The notes beneath the pieces are model-generated. The model was given only the letters and a program-made list of their open reading frames with translations. It had not been told where the DNA came from and searched no databases. 50,156 bases of DNA. Origin: Clostridia bacterium (GTDB taxonomy: Bacteria; Bacillota; Clostridia; Christensenellales; CAG-138). Below are positions 26,073 to 34,731 of this stretch, piece by piece; positions within the stretch are counted from its first letter, which is position 1; every line of letters begins with the position of its first letter. The stretch is taken from positions 67,304 through 117,459 of the forward strand of contig JAFRRO010000028.1 of assembly GCA_017428025.1 (NCBI GenBank), given 5' to 3'. A program made the position numbers and the translations under genes.

Positions 26073-28163
26073 TTACGATTGATACGAAAGTTTCTGAACA
26101 AGCTCGTAGGCTTGCTTGATGACGGTTTTCAGGCTGCCGACCTTGTCGCAGTCGCCGACAAAATACACGGGCTTGCCGCCCTTCCGCTCCCTGAGCGCCG
26201 CAAAGCGCGTGTCCGGCGCGTAGCCGACCGACAGGATGGCCGAATCGCAAAACAGTTCCTTTTTCGGAAGGGGCGCGGTCGGTTGATGGATCACAACGCT
26301 GCGGTCCGTGATTTCCTTGACTTTGGCGGAAAGATACGCCGCAACGTCGTGATACCGCAAAAGCTCCTTGAGCATCGACGAGTTCGCCATGCAGATGCCC
26401 CTTGCGCCGACGAGGTACGGCGTCATTTCTACGATCGCCGGGTGCTTGCCCGAAAGCGCAAGCTCATACGCGATCTCGCAGCCGGTCAGTCCCCCGCCGA
26501 TGATCACGACCGAATCGCCGACCTGCGCCTTGCCGTTGAGAAAATCGGTCGCGGTGATCGCCTTCTCCGCGCCGGGGATCTTCAAGGTCCTTGCATGCGC
26601 GCCGGTCGCGATCACGATCACGTCCGCGTCGAGCGCGTCGACGTCCGCAATCTCCGTGTGCATGTGCACCGCCGCGCCGCAGCTTGCAAGCTGCTTCCGA
26701 TACCAAAGGAGCAGTTCCTTGTCCTTTTCCTTATACGACATCGCCGCCGCGGCGTTGAACACGCCGCCGAGCCGGTCCGTCTTTTCGTAGAGATCGACCT
26801 TGTGCCCGCGAAGCGACGCCTGGATCGCCGTCTCCATACCGCCGATGCCGCCGCCGATCACTGCGATCCGTTTCGGGTTTTTCGCGGGATCCCTGCGGTA
26901 TTTCGTCTCGTTGTTCGTCCACGGATTCAGGACGCACCGCCCCATCTCGACGTGCATCGGATCGATGTCCGTGCCCTTGCCGTTCAGACCGTTGAACGGC
27001 AGGCACGCGCCGTGGCAGGCGATGCACGGCCGCACGTCGTCGAGCCGGTCCTCTTTGATCTTGGTGATAAACTCCGGATCGCACAGAAGCTGCCGTCCGA
27101 CGCCCATCGCGTCGATCCTTCCCGCCGCAATCGATTCCGCCGCCGCGTCCGGCTGCATGCGTCCCGCGCACACGACCGGCTTGGTCGTAAACCGTTTGAT
27201 GTGTTCGACGTCACTGAGGTTCATGTTGAGCGGCGCGTACACCGGCGGATGCGCCCAGAACCAGGCGTCGTAGGTGCCGTTGTCGCAGTTGAACATGTCG
27301 TAGCCGGCTTCCTCCAGAATGCGGATCGCCTGTTCGGACTCCTCCATCGTGCGTCCGACCTCGGTAAACGCCTCGCCCGGCACTGCGCCCTCGTTGAAGC
27401 CGCGCGTCATCGAGCGCACGGAATAGCGCAGCGACACCGGAAAATCCTGCCCGCAGACGGTTTTGATCTCTTTGACGATCTCGCAGGCAAAGCGCAGACG
27501 GTTTTCGAGGCTGCCGCCGTAGGCGTCGGTGCGATGGTTCGTATACGGCATGGCAAACTGGTCGAGGAGATACCCCTCGTGCACCGCGTGGATCTCCACG
27601 CCGTCGACGCCGGCTTCCTTGCAGCGCAGCGCCGTCTGTCCGAACGCATAGACGAACAGCCGGATCATGTCGCCCTTGAACTGCCCCATCTTCACATCCG
27701 GATCCCAGACGTTCGGTTCGTCGGGATCGGGCGCGGACCACCACCATCTTGTCATGAGAAACGGCGACGAGACCGTTCGTAAAAAGCCCTTCTTCACGAA
27801 CGGACGCAGGATCGGCGGCAGCAGCATCGAGCGTCCCGAGCCCGCGCTGATCTGGAAAAAGACCTTTGCGCCGCTCTTGTGAATCGCGTCGATCACCGGA
27901 CGGACCGGCTTGAACACCTCGGGATGCTTGTACACCCATTTGTTTCCGACGATGGAAACCAGCGGGATCAGCCCCGGAATGAACAGACCGATGTTGTTGT
28001 CCTTTCGGTCCGCATAGAAGCGGTCGATGCCCTTGACGTAGCCCGTCTTCGCCTCCCACTGGATCATGTTCGTGCCCTCCATGGGCAGCATGACGATGCG
28101 GTTCTTGATCGTGACGTTGCCAATCTTCCACGGCGTGAACAGCGGTTCGAATCTCGGATCCAT
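26073..28163 (-). CDS. Old-yellow-enzyme family NAD(P)H:flavin oxidoreductase with 4Fe-4S and FAD domains
   Basis: The 696-residue protein has an FMN TIM barrel (about 1-370, starting FEPLFTPWKIGNVTIKNRIV), a Cys cluster for a 4Fe-4S centre (CIACHGAC and a further Cys in RCVLNP, about 405-440) and a two-dinucleotide-fold domain with IAVIGGGIGGMETA near 460 and VVIIGGGLTGCEIA near 600. This is the layout of 2,4-dienoyl-CoA reductase, enoate reductase and BaiCD/BaiH. It should reduce an activated C=C bond. A sigma-A promoter and GGAGGG precede the ATG. It heads the OYE/SDR/ALDH operon; the substrate (enoate, steroid or bile acid) cannot be fixed from sequence. Confidence 0.9.
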   Translation of the reverse strand: MDPRFEPLFTPWKIGNVTIKNRIVMLPMEGTNMIQWEAKTGYVKGIDRFYADRKDNNIGLFIPGLIPLVSIVGNKWVYKHPEVFKPVRPVIDAIHKSGAKVFFQISAGSGRSMLLPPILRPFVKKGFLRTVSSPFLMTRWWWSAPDPDEPNVWDPDVKMGQFKGDMIRLFVYAFGQTALRCKEAGVDGVEIHAVHEGYLLDQFAMPYTNHRTDAYGGSLENRLRFACEIVKEIKTVCGQDFPVSLRYSVRSMTRGFNEGAVPGEAFTEVGRTMEESEQAIRILEEAGYDMFNCDNGTYDAWFWAHPPVYAPLNMNLSDVEHIKRFTTKPVVCAGRMQPDAAAESIAAGRIDAMGVGRQLLCDPEFITKIKEDRLDDVRPCIACHGACLPFNGLNGKGTDIDPMHVEMGRCVLNPWTNNETKYRRDPAKNPKRIAVIGGGIGGMETAIQASLRGHKVDLYEKTDRLGGVFNAAAAMSYKEKDKELLLWYRKQLASCGAAVHMHTEIADVDALDADVIVIATGAHARTLKIPGAEKAITATDFLNGKAQVGDSVVIIGGGLTGCEIAYELALSGKHPAIVEMTPYLVGARGICMANSSMLKELLRYHDVAAYLSAKVKEITDRSVVIHQPTAPLPKKELFCDSAILSVGYAPDTRFAALRERKGGKPVYFVGDCDKVGSLKTVIKQAYELVQKLSYQS

Positions 28164-28194
28164 AAAACCCTCCTCAATCTTCTGTTTCCTCTAT

Positions 28195-28223
28195 GATTAT
28201 AGCATCCGCACATGAAAAAACAA
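28195..28223 (-). promoter_or_regulatory. Sigma-A promoter of the OYE/SDR/ALDH operon
   Basis: Minus strand TTGTTT (28218-28223), 17-bp spacer, TATAAT (28195-28200). Confidence 0.7.
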
Positions 28224-28350
28224 AGGGAAAATGTGCATGATCCTGCGCGAATCGAACGGTTTTGCCGGTCTTTCGTCATGCGGCGTGAGCGACGGACGAC
28301 CGGCGGCGAGTTTCCTGCCGAACGCCGCCGGTTTTCGGACGAAAGGATGG

Positions 28351-28379
28351 TTGACAGAGGTTGGAATGTCCGGTATCAT
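28351..28379 (+). promoter_or_regulatory. Sigma-A promoter of the GH31/GPH transporter operon
   Basis: TTGACA (28351-28356), 17-bp spacer, TATCAT (28374-28379). It lies inside the longer open frame from 28212 and rules that start out. Confidence 0.8.
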
Positions 28380-28406
28380 GTAAGGGAACAATGCTGGGGG
28401 GTGCTT

Positions 28407-30386
28407 ATGCTGATTTCCGAAGTCCGATCCGGTCAATGGACGCTCGCGCTTGACGGACGCACGCTTTTGGAGCACCGTCCCGACCGTCCGTTTGCGACGG
28501 CGATCCGCCGCGAAAAGACCTACGAAGCGAACCGCGGCACCGTGAAGGAACACGTCACGGAGGTCGAGCGCGTTGCGCTGACCGAGATTTCCCGAAACGG
28601 CAATGCCGTGACGCTTTCGGCGAACGGACATTCGCTTTCCGTCGACGTCGCGGAGCAGCCCGGCGGCGCTTTGCTGACCTTTGCGGGCGAGGACGGCTGG
28701 GCGTACGAATTCCGTCTGCCCGCGATCGGGAACGAAGCGGTGTTCGGCGGCGGCGAACAGTACCGCAAGACGAACCTGAAAGGCGAAACGGTCGTGAACT
28801 TCGTCTCCGAACACATCAAGGCGACGACGATCCTCGAAAAGGCGCTTCTTCCCCGCTTCCTCTACCGCGAAAAACCGCACGGCGCAATCGGCAGCTATGC
28901 CCCGATGCCGGTCTTTCAGACCGACCGCGGGCGGCTGTTCCTGTTCGATACCTCCGCCGACGGCAAATCGACCTTCGGCGACGACTGCTATACCTTCACA
29001 TTCGACGCGTGCCCGAGATCGCTGACGCTTCTTTTCGGCGACTCGTTCGACACGCTTTGCGGGTTCCTTGCCGATCGCATCAAAAACCGCCAGTATCTGC
29101 CCGACTGGTGCTTCGACGGCATGATCCTCGGCATTCAGGGCGGCACGCAGACGATCCTCGAAAAGGCCTTCGCCATGCTCGACGCGGGCGCGAAGATCGC
29201 GGGCGTCTGGAGTCAGGACTGGTCCGGCGAAAACCGCACGGTCATGGGCAAGCAGGTGTGGTGGAACTGGGAGGTCGATGAGAAGCTCTACCCCGATCTC
29301 TCCGGCGCGATTCAAAAGCTCAACACGCGCGGCGTGCGCTTCCTTGCGTACATCAATCCGTATCTGGTCAGAGACAGCCGCCTGTACAACGAATGCAGGG
29401 AAAAGGGCTATCTCATCACGCATGCCGACGGCAGCGTCTATCACATCAAGTCCACGACGTTCGACGCGGGCATGCTGGACCTCACGAATCCCGACGCCGT
29501 GCGCTATACGAAGGACGTCCTCATCAAGCGAAACATGCTTGATCTCGGCGTGTCCGGCTGGATGGCGGACTTCGGCGAATATCTGCCGGTCGACTGCGTG
29601 CTCCATGACGGCGATCCGAAGACGCTTCACAATCAGTGGCCGGTCATCTGGGCAAGGATCAACCGCGAGGCGGTCGAGGAGTACGGACGCGACGATGTCA
29701 TGTTCTTCATGCGCTCGGGCTACCTCGGCATCCAGACCTACGCGCCGGTGCTGTGGAACGGCGATCAGCACACCGACACGACGAAGGACTACGGCATGCC
29801 GTGCGTGATGCCCGCAAGCTTCTCTTTGGGCTTTTCGGGCGCGCCGATGGTGCACTGCGACATCGGCGGGTTCTTCTCGTTTCTGAAACTCAAGCGCAAG
29901 CCGGAGCTGTTTATCCGCTGGATGGAGCTGTGCGCGTTCTCGCTTATGATGCGCAGCCACGAATCGATCCGCCCGTGGGCGAACGCGCAGTTCGACGCCG
30001 AGGAGGTCAAGCCGTACACGGTAAAGCTCACCGGCCTCCACGCTGCTCTGAAACCGTACATCGTCCATTGCGCGGAGCTTGCAAAGCGCGGACTGCCCGC
30101 CATGCGTCCCGATTTCTACGAGGCGATGGACTATGGGCAAAGCCATGACATGTACAGCTATTATCTCGGCGAGGACCTCTTTGTTTGCCCGGTGATCGAG
30201 CGAAAGGCAAAGACGCGGAAGGTCTGTTTACCGCAGGGCGAATGGATCGGCTTCTGGAGCGGCAAGCCGTATGCGGGAAACGCGGAATACACCGTGCCCG
30301 CGCCCTTGGGACAGCCGCCGGTATTTTACAAAAAGAACAGCGCGTATGCGGACCTGTTCCGCCGCGCTGCGGATGAAACCAAATAA
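28407..30386 (+). CDS. GH31 alpha-glycosidase, sulfoquinovosidase-like with altered sulfonate site
   Basis: The 659-residue protein aligns by eye with E. coli YihQ across the barrel: WSQDWSG, WMADFGEYLP (nucleophile Asp near 388) and WNGDQ (acid/base Asp near 453). In YihQ the sulfonate of sulfoquinovose is held by Arg301, Trp304 and Tyr508. Here the matching positions are Gln283 (GKQVWWNW), Trp286 and Phe489 (CDIGGF), so two of three are lost, while the Gln of QDWSG is kept. It has no signal peptide and is cytoplasmic. The ATG at 28407 follows GGGGGG and lies downstream of the promoter. The symporter gene follows at 21 nt. A related uncharged glucoside may be the true substrate. Confidence 0.85.
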   Translation: MLISEVRSGQWTLALDGRTLLEHRPDRPFATAIRREKTYEANRGTVKEHVTEVERVALTEISRNGNAVTLSANGHSLSVDVAEQPGGALLTFAGEDGWAYEFRLPAIGNEAVFGGGEQYRKTNLKGETVVNFVSEHIKATTILEKALLPRFLYREKPHGAIGSYAPMPVFQTDRGRLFLFDTSADGKSTFGDDCYTFTFDACPRSLTLLFGDSFDTLCGFLADRIKNRQYLPDWCFDGMILGIQGGTQTILEKAFAMLDAGAKIAGVWSQDWSGENRTVMGKQVWWNWEVDEKLYPDLSGAIQKLNTRGVRFLAYINPYLVRDSRLYNECREKGYLITHADGSVYHIKSTTFDAGMLDLTNPDAVRYTKDVLIKRNMLDLGVSGWMADFGEYLPVDCVLHDGDPKTLHNQWPVIWARINREAVEEYGRDDVMFFMRSGYLGIQTYAPVLWNGDQHTDTTKDYGMPCVMPASFSLGFSGAPMVHCDIGGFFSFLKLKRKPELFIRWMELCAFSLMMRSHESIRPWANAQFDAEEVKPYTVKLTGLHAALKPYIVHCAELAKRGLPAMRPDFYEAMDYGQSHDMYSYYLGEDLFVCPVIERKAKTRKVCLPQGEWIGFWSGKPYAGNAEYTVPAPLGQPPVFYKKNSAYADLFRRAADETK

Positions 30387-30407
30387 ACAACGGAGGGTAA
30401 GGAAGGA

Positions 30408-31859
30408 ATGGAGCAATCGTATATCTCCCGCACCAGCGGAATCAGGATGAAGGACAAGCTCGGCTATGCCTTCGGCGATCTGGCAAGCTGTCTGGTGTTC
30501 GGACTCACGCAGAGCGTGCTCAACAAGTTCTACACGGACGTTCTCGAAATCAGCGTGCTGAGCGTCATGATCATGACGATCATCGCCCGCGTCTGGGACG
30601 CGATCAACGATCCGATCTGGGGACGCATGATCGACGGCTCGCGCGTGTATCCCGACGGACGCTACCGCCACTGGCTCAAAGTCTTTGCGGTGCCGGTCGC
30701 GGCAGCCGCCGTGCTGATGTTTTTGAACGTGAAGGGCTTCCCGAACGCCGGACGCATCGCGTGGATCTACGTGACGTACATCCTGTTCGGCATGCTCTAC
30801 ACCTGCATCAACATCCCCTACGGCTCGATGGCGCAGGTCATCACCTCGGACGACAAGGAGCGCTCGTCGCTGTCCGTGTTCCGTTCGATCGGCTCGACGT
30901 TCGGCGCGATGCCCGCGATGGTGCTCGCCTCGTTCTGCTACGTCGCGATGACCGACGCAAACGGCAACAAGGTGCTCGGCGCGGACGGCAAGGTGCTGAA
31001 GGTCATGAGCCCCTCGATCACGCTGATCGGCGTTGCGATCATCGCCGTGCTCGCCGTTGTGTTCTACTTCCTCTGCTACGGCTGGAGCAGGGAGCGCGTC
31101 ACGTCGCGTCCCGCGCCGAAGCAGAAGGGACAGACCGGAAAGGTCATCCTCACCCTTCTGAAGAGCCGTCCGTTTATGGCGGTTTCCGTCGCGTCGATGC
31201 TGTTCCTTGCCGCGCAGATGTTCGGGCAGGGCTACAACGCGTACCTCTTTGACAAGTTCTTCAACAAGCAGGGACTGACGATGCTGCCGACCGTATTCCA
31301 GTATCTGCCGGTTGCGGTCATTATGTTCTTCGCGACGAAGATGGGCAACAGATTCGGCCGCCGCGAGGTCTGCTCCTACGGCGTGCTCGCCGCAGCGGCG
31401 TTCTATCTCGTGCTGTTCGTGCTTGCGCTTTTCGGCATCACCAACGTCTGGCTGTACCTTGCCGCAAACCTCGTCGCGGGCATCGGCACCGCGTTCATCT
31501 TCCTGCTCGTGTGGGCGCTCGCGTCCGACGCGATCGACTACAACAAGGTCAAGTACGGGCTGAACGACGATGCGACAAGCTATGCGTTCTACACCTTCAT
31601 GCGCAAGCTCGGTCAGACCGTTGCGACGATCCTGATCAACGTTCCGCTGCTGATCATCGGCTACGAGGGCAGCAAGCTGCGCACCGAGGGCCTGAACGAC
31701 GCGGCGCTGAAGACCATGTACAACTATTCGGTCATGATCCCCGCCGTGCTGTTCCTGCTCGTGTTCCTGATCCTCCGCTTCGTCTATCCGCTTTCGAAGA
31801 AACGCGTCGACGAACTGCAGGTCGAAAAGGAAGCGTACTACAGCGAACAGGCGGAATAA
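30408..31859 (+). CDS. GPH-family glycoside:cation symporter (YihO/MelB-like)
   Basis: The 483-residue protein has about 12 transmembrane helices. GPH signatures are IIARVWDAINDPIWGRMID near residue 60, IPYGSMAQVITSDDKERSSL near 140 and SDAIDYNKVKYG near 375. Members bring glycosides into the cell with Na+ or H+. In sulfoquinovose operons YihO/YihP-type members import the sugar or its glycosides. The gene follows the GH31 glycosidase by 21 nt and ends at a terminator, so import and intracellular hydrolysis form one unit. GGAGGG and AAGGA precede the ATG. Confidence 0.88.
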   Translation: MEQSYISRTSGIRMKDKLGYAFGDLASCLVFGLTQSVLNKFYTDVLEISVLSVMIMTIIARVWDAINDPIWGRMIDGSRVYPDGRYRHWLKVFAVPVAAAAVLMFLNVKGFPNAGRIAWIYVTYILFGMLYTCINIPYGSMAQVITSDDKERSSLSVFRSIGSTFGAMPAMVLASFCYVAMTDANGNKVLGADGKVLKVMSPSITLIGVAIIAVLAVVFYFLCYGWSRERVTSRPAPKQKGQTGKVILTLLKSRPFMAVSVASMLFLAAQMFGQGYNAYLFDKFFNKQGLTMLPTVFQYLPVAVIMFFATKMGNRFGRREVCSYGVLAAAAFYLVLFVLALFGITNVWLYLAANLVAGIGTAFIFLLVWALASDAIDYNKVKYGLNDDATSYAFYTFMRKLGQTVATILINVPLLIIGYEGSKLRTEGLNDAALKTMYNYSVMIPAVLFLLVFLILRFVYPLSKKRVDELQVEKEAYYSEQAE

Positions 31860-31874
31860 TTCCGAAAACGAAAA

Positions 31875-31909
31875 CCGGCACGGTGCAAAACCGTGCCGGT
31901 GTTTTTTTG
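31875..31909. terminator. Rho-independent terminator between convergent operons
   Basis: ACCGGCACGG pairs with CCGTGCCGGT across a 7-nt loop and is followed by GTTTTTTT; the left flank is A-rich. Confidence 0.9.
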
Positions 31910-31912
31910 CGT

Positions 31913-32413
31913 TCAGTTTCCGTCCCGATACGCCCGTTCGGTCAGCTCCAGCTGAACCAGCCCGTTTTCGCGGCAAATCTCCCGAAAGCCGACCGCGCGG
32001 TGCATCCGATACGCCGCGTCGCGCGTCGTTTCGAATTCGTTGTGCAGACACTTGACGCCGTGCGAAAACGCGTATTCCGTAAGCAATTGAAGTCCCTGCC
32101 TGCCATAGCCTTTCCCGCGCTCGGACGCATCGATCAGAACGCCCATGTCCCACCAGTCGCGATCCGGCGTGTAGTGGAAATTCACATCCCCGACAAACGT
32201 GCCGTCCGAGGTGCGCAAAAGATACGCATAGAAGCGCTCCGGCGCACGACCGATCCATTCCGCCTGTATGCGCTTCCATTCCTCCTCCGGATGCGGAATA
32301 CACCCGTCCGGCGGAAACCACGGCGCGTTGTACGCCATGGTCGCGGGATCGGACAGCATCCGAGCATAGAACCAGCCGTCCTCCGGCTTCGGGATGTACA
32401 GCGTAAGATCCAT
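31913..32413 (-). CDS. GNAT acetyltransferase (RimJ/L-like)
   Basis: The 166-residue protein shows the GNAT fold, with the acetyl-CoA loop VLIDASERGKGYGRQGLQLL near residue 95 and a final strand pair after HRAVGFREICRENG. It resembles N-acetyltransferases of the ribosomal-protein type. It starts 2 nt after the FucI/AraA-like isomerase stops and has only a weak ribosome site, so translation is probably coupled to that gene. Its place in the sugar locus may be accidental, or it may acetylate a sugar or amine; nothing in the sequence decides. Confidence 0.8.
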   Translation of the reverse strand: MDLTLYIPKPEDGWFYARMLSDPATMAYNAPWFPPDGCIPHPEEEWKRIQAEWIGRAPERFYAYLLRTSDGTFVGDVNFHYTPDRDWWDMGVLIDASERGKGYGRQGLQLLTEYAFSHGVKCLHNEFETTRDAAYRMHRAVGFREICRENGLVQLELTERAYRDGN

Positions 32414-32415
32414 AC

Positions 32416-33753
32416 TCAGTACCGAACGACCGTCAGCCCGAGGAAGCCCGCCAGCGCTTCGATCGTGCCCGCATGCCGTCCCTTGACCACGACGAAATGC
32501 GGTTCAAAGCCCTTGCACACGCTGTCTGTGACAATCTCCTTCGCGATACCGTCGGTTCGGATCACAATGCTCGTGCCGGTAAACTGTTTCGGCTTGTCGA
32601 GCGCCGCGCCTTCCAGAAGGAAGATACGGAACCTGCCGTCAAACTCCCTGCCGATGCGGAATACCGTTGCGTCCCTGAACGCTTCGCAGCCGAAGTCCAT
32701 CGCGGGACCGATCTTGCGGTTCGGATGCACGCCGACGACCGCGCCGGTGTCCTTTCTCGCAAGCGAGCATGCCGCAGCGCCGCAATGCCAGAAGGTGATC
32801 GTGTTTTCCTTTTCATCGAGCGACACCGGATCGCCGAAGAAGACGGGAGAGGCGGAGAGCCGCATGCCGACCCACATCGACAGCGCGCCGTAGACGTCCG
32901 CCTCGCAGGCAGCGGCGACGCCCTCGTCGTTGAGCATCGAAAGCACCGTGCACACCGGCGTGCCGAACGCGGTGAAAAAGTCCGGCCAGCAGCGCGACGC
33001 CAGAGCGCCGACGCCGTTTTCGCGCACATAGTCGCTGTACGCCTTCAAAAGTCTTGCGTGATCGAGGCGGTTCTTTTCGGGCGTGTTTTCAAATCCGCAG
33101 GTCATTGCGGCAGTCTTTTCAAGATACGGTACGCATTCCGCGTCGGTATAGCTTTTCGCGCGTTCGATGAGCTCCCGCGCTTCGATCGAAACGAGCTCCG
33201 CGCCGAAGGTATGCATCATCTCGGCGTCGAGCGCTCTGCCGAAGCCGAACCCCTGCGGGGTGTGCCCGATCGCCGCGACCTTCAGGGAGCGCATCTCATG
33301 CATCAGTTCCGTTGCCGCAAGCAGCTCGCGAAGGTCGCGTACAAGGTCTGCCTCCTCCGGCGCGCCGAAGATATAGTAGAAGTGGCGGTCGAACATGTCC
33401 AGGACGTTTGCCGCGGAGTAGGCGCCGGTCAGGGAGTTCAAACGCAGCCGTCCGCCGTCGATCACCGGCTCGCGAAGCGTCCACAGCACGGTCGGACAGT
33501 CGAACTTCCGCACCACCTCGCTCATATACGCCGCGTTTGCGAACGTCAGATTCTGAAAAACGATCAGATCGGGCTGCAGCGGTTCGAGATACGCTTTGAG
33601 CGCGTCGATCGACAGCAGCTTCTCCTCCGGGCAGACAAAGCGCGGATCGAGCGCTTTCAGAACCGTACACGAGCGAATGAACGCATCCTGCGCGCTTTCC
33701 ATATGGAACGTCGGTACGCCGACCGGAATATAGACAGGGGTAAACTCCTTCAT
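32416..33753 (-). CDS. FucI/AraA-superfamily sugar isomerase, candidate sulfo-sugar (or related) isomerase
   Basis: The 445-residue protein has the L-fucose/L-arabinose isomerase layout: an N-terminal nucleotide-fold-like half (VPTFHMESAQDAF then LIVFQNLTFANAAYMSE) and a C-terminal half with the metal-site region (CEADVYGALSMWVG near 290 and a His in FWHCGAAACS near 333). In sulfoglycolysis an isomerase of this kind turns sulfoquinovose into sulfofructose. It reads leftward from a divergent promoter shared with the transketolase operon, so it is likely under the same ROK control. It is the best candidate for the aldose-to-ketose step of this pathway. Confidence 0.75.
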   Translation of the reverse strand: MKEFTPVYIPVGVPTFHMESAQDAFIRSCTVLKALDPRFVCPEEKLLSIDALKAYLEPLQPDLIVFQNLTFANAAYMSEVVRKFDCPTVLWTLREPVIDGGRLRLNSLTGAYSAANVLDMFDRHFYYIFGAPEEADLVRDLRELLAATELMHEMRSLKVAAIGHTPQGFGFGRALDAEMMHTFGAELVSIEARELIERAKSYTDAECVPYLEKTAAMTCGFENTPEKNRLDHARLLKAYSDYVRENGVGALASRCWPDFFTAFGTPVCTVLSMLNDEGVAAACEADVYGALSMWVGMRLSASPVFFGDPVSLDEKENTITFWHCGAAACSLARKDTGAVVGVHPNRKIGPAMDFGCEAFRDATVFRIGREFDGRFRIFLLEGAALDKPKQFTGTSIVIRTDGIAKEIVTDSVCKGFEPHFVVVKGRHAGTIEALAGFLGLTVVRY

Positions 33754-33786
33754 GGGTTTTCTTCCTCCGAATTATTTCACTCTTTG

Positions 33787-33820
33787 AATCAATCATAATG
33801 CAGACGCACGGAAAAGTCAA
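33787..33820 (-). promoter_or_regulatory. Promoter and candidate operator of the isomerase gene
   Basis: Minus strand TTGACT (33815-33820), 17-bp spacer, TATGAT (33792-33797). The word ATTGATT (33787-33793, minus strand) overlaps the end of the -10 and recurs inverted at 33862-33868 in the facing promoter. Confidence 0.7.
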
Positions 33821-33829
33821 TGTTTCCGG

Positions 33830-33868
33830 TTGACATTCTTTTGACGATCGGCTAAAATTGAATTGATT
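33830..33868 (+). promoter_or_regulatory. Promoter and candidate operator of the transketolase operon
   Basis: TTGACA (33830-33835), 17-bp spacer, TAAAAT (33853-33858), then ATTGATT (33862-33868) at the start point. The AT-rich repeated word at both divergent start sites is a plausible site for the ROK repressor encoded downstream (inference). Confidence 0.75.
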
Positions 33869-33898
33869 AACAGAATGAATTAAAAAGGAGAAACGAAC

Positions 33899-34729
33899 TT
33901 GAACAACGATTTGAAATCCATTGCGAAGGACATTCGCTGCGACGTGCTGCAGTGCATCGGGCACCTCGGCGTCGGGCACATCGGCGGCTGTCTGTCGGTC
34001 GTCGAGCTGTTGACCGTTCTCTACTTCGAAGTCATGCACATCGATCCGAAAAACCCGAAGATGGCGGGACGCGACCGTTTTGTCTGCTCGAAGGGCCACG
34101 CCGGTCCCGCGGTGTATGCAACGCTTGCGAACCGCGGCTACTTCGACAAAAAGGAGCTGCTGACGCTGAATCAGGGCGGCACCAACCTGCCGAGCCACTG
34201 CGACATGAACCGCACCGTCGGCATCGACATGACGACCGGCTCGCTCGGTCAGGGCTTTTCCTGCGCAATCGGCGCGGCGCTCGGCGCGAAGCTTGAGGGC
34301 GACGGCGCGAGGATCTACACGCTGATCGGCGACGGCGAAAGCCAGGAGGGACAGATCTGGGAGGCGGCGATGTTCGCGGCGGCGAAAAAGCTGGATAACC
34401 TGATCGCCTTTACCGACTACAACAAGCTGCAGATCGACGGCACGGTTGAGGAAGTCAACGGCATTGCGCCGCTTGCGGACAAATGGAGAGCGTTCGGCTG
34501 GAATGTGCTCGAGGTCCCGGACGGCAACGACATCGAGCAGGTCCGCAGCGCGGTTTGGCGCGCGCGCAACGATCTTACGCGCGACGGCAAACCCGCAATG
34601 GTGATTCTGCACACAAAGAAGGGCTGCGGCGTCAAATGGATCGAGGACCTCGGCGCAGGCAACCACAACACGAACCTGACGGCGGAGCAGGCGGAAGTCG
34701 CGATCCGCGAGCTGAGAGGGGAGGCATGA
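33899..34729 (+). CDS. Transketolase N-terminal subunit (candidate sulfotransketolase SqwG-like)
   Basis: The 276-residue protein is the thiamine-diphosphate-binding half of a split transketolase: GHLGVGHIGG near residue 20 (catalytic His region), CSKGHAGPAVYATLA near 62, and the ThDP motif GDGESQEGQIW ending DYNKLQIDG (about 143-180). The initiator is TTG (33899-33901) with AAAGGAG 9 nt upstream; no ATG fits. Its stop overlaps the start region of the C-terminal subunit. In the sulfo-TK pathway the two subunits cleave sulfofructose and then sulfoerythrulose, giving xylulose-5-P each time. Position next to RpiB-type, ADH and isomerase genes supports a dedicated catabolic role rather than the housekeeping one. 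Confidence 0.88.
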   Translation: MNNDLKSIAKDIRCDVLQCIGHLGVGHIGGCLSVVELLTVLYFEVMHIDPKNPKMAGRDRFVCSKGHAGPAVYATLANRGYFDKKELLTLNQGGTNLPSHCDMNRTVGIDMTTGSLGQGFSCAIGAALGAKLEGDGARIYTLIGDGESQEGQIWEAAMFAAAKKLDNLIAFTDYNKLQIDGTVEEVNGIAPLADKWRAFGWNVLEVPDGNDIEQVRSAVWRARNDLTRDGKPAMVILHTKKGCGVKWIEDLGAGNHNTNLTAEQAEVAIRELRGEA

Positions 34730-34731
34730 CC

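Noticed and set aside
25248..27782. 844-codon open frame on the plus strand
   Set aside because: It is antisense to the SDR and OYE-type genes, whose domains, ribosome sites and promoter are clear; its composition (Arg/His/Asp-rich) is typical of a GC-rich shadow.
28212..28406. 65-codon N-terminal extension of the GH31 enzyme
   Set aside because: A consensus promoter (TTGACA-17-TATCAT) lies within it, and GH31 homology starts after the ATG at 28407.
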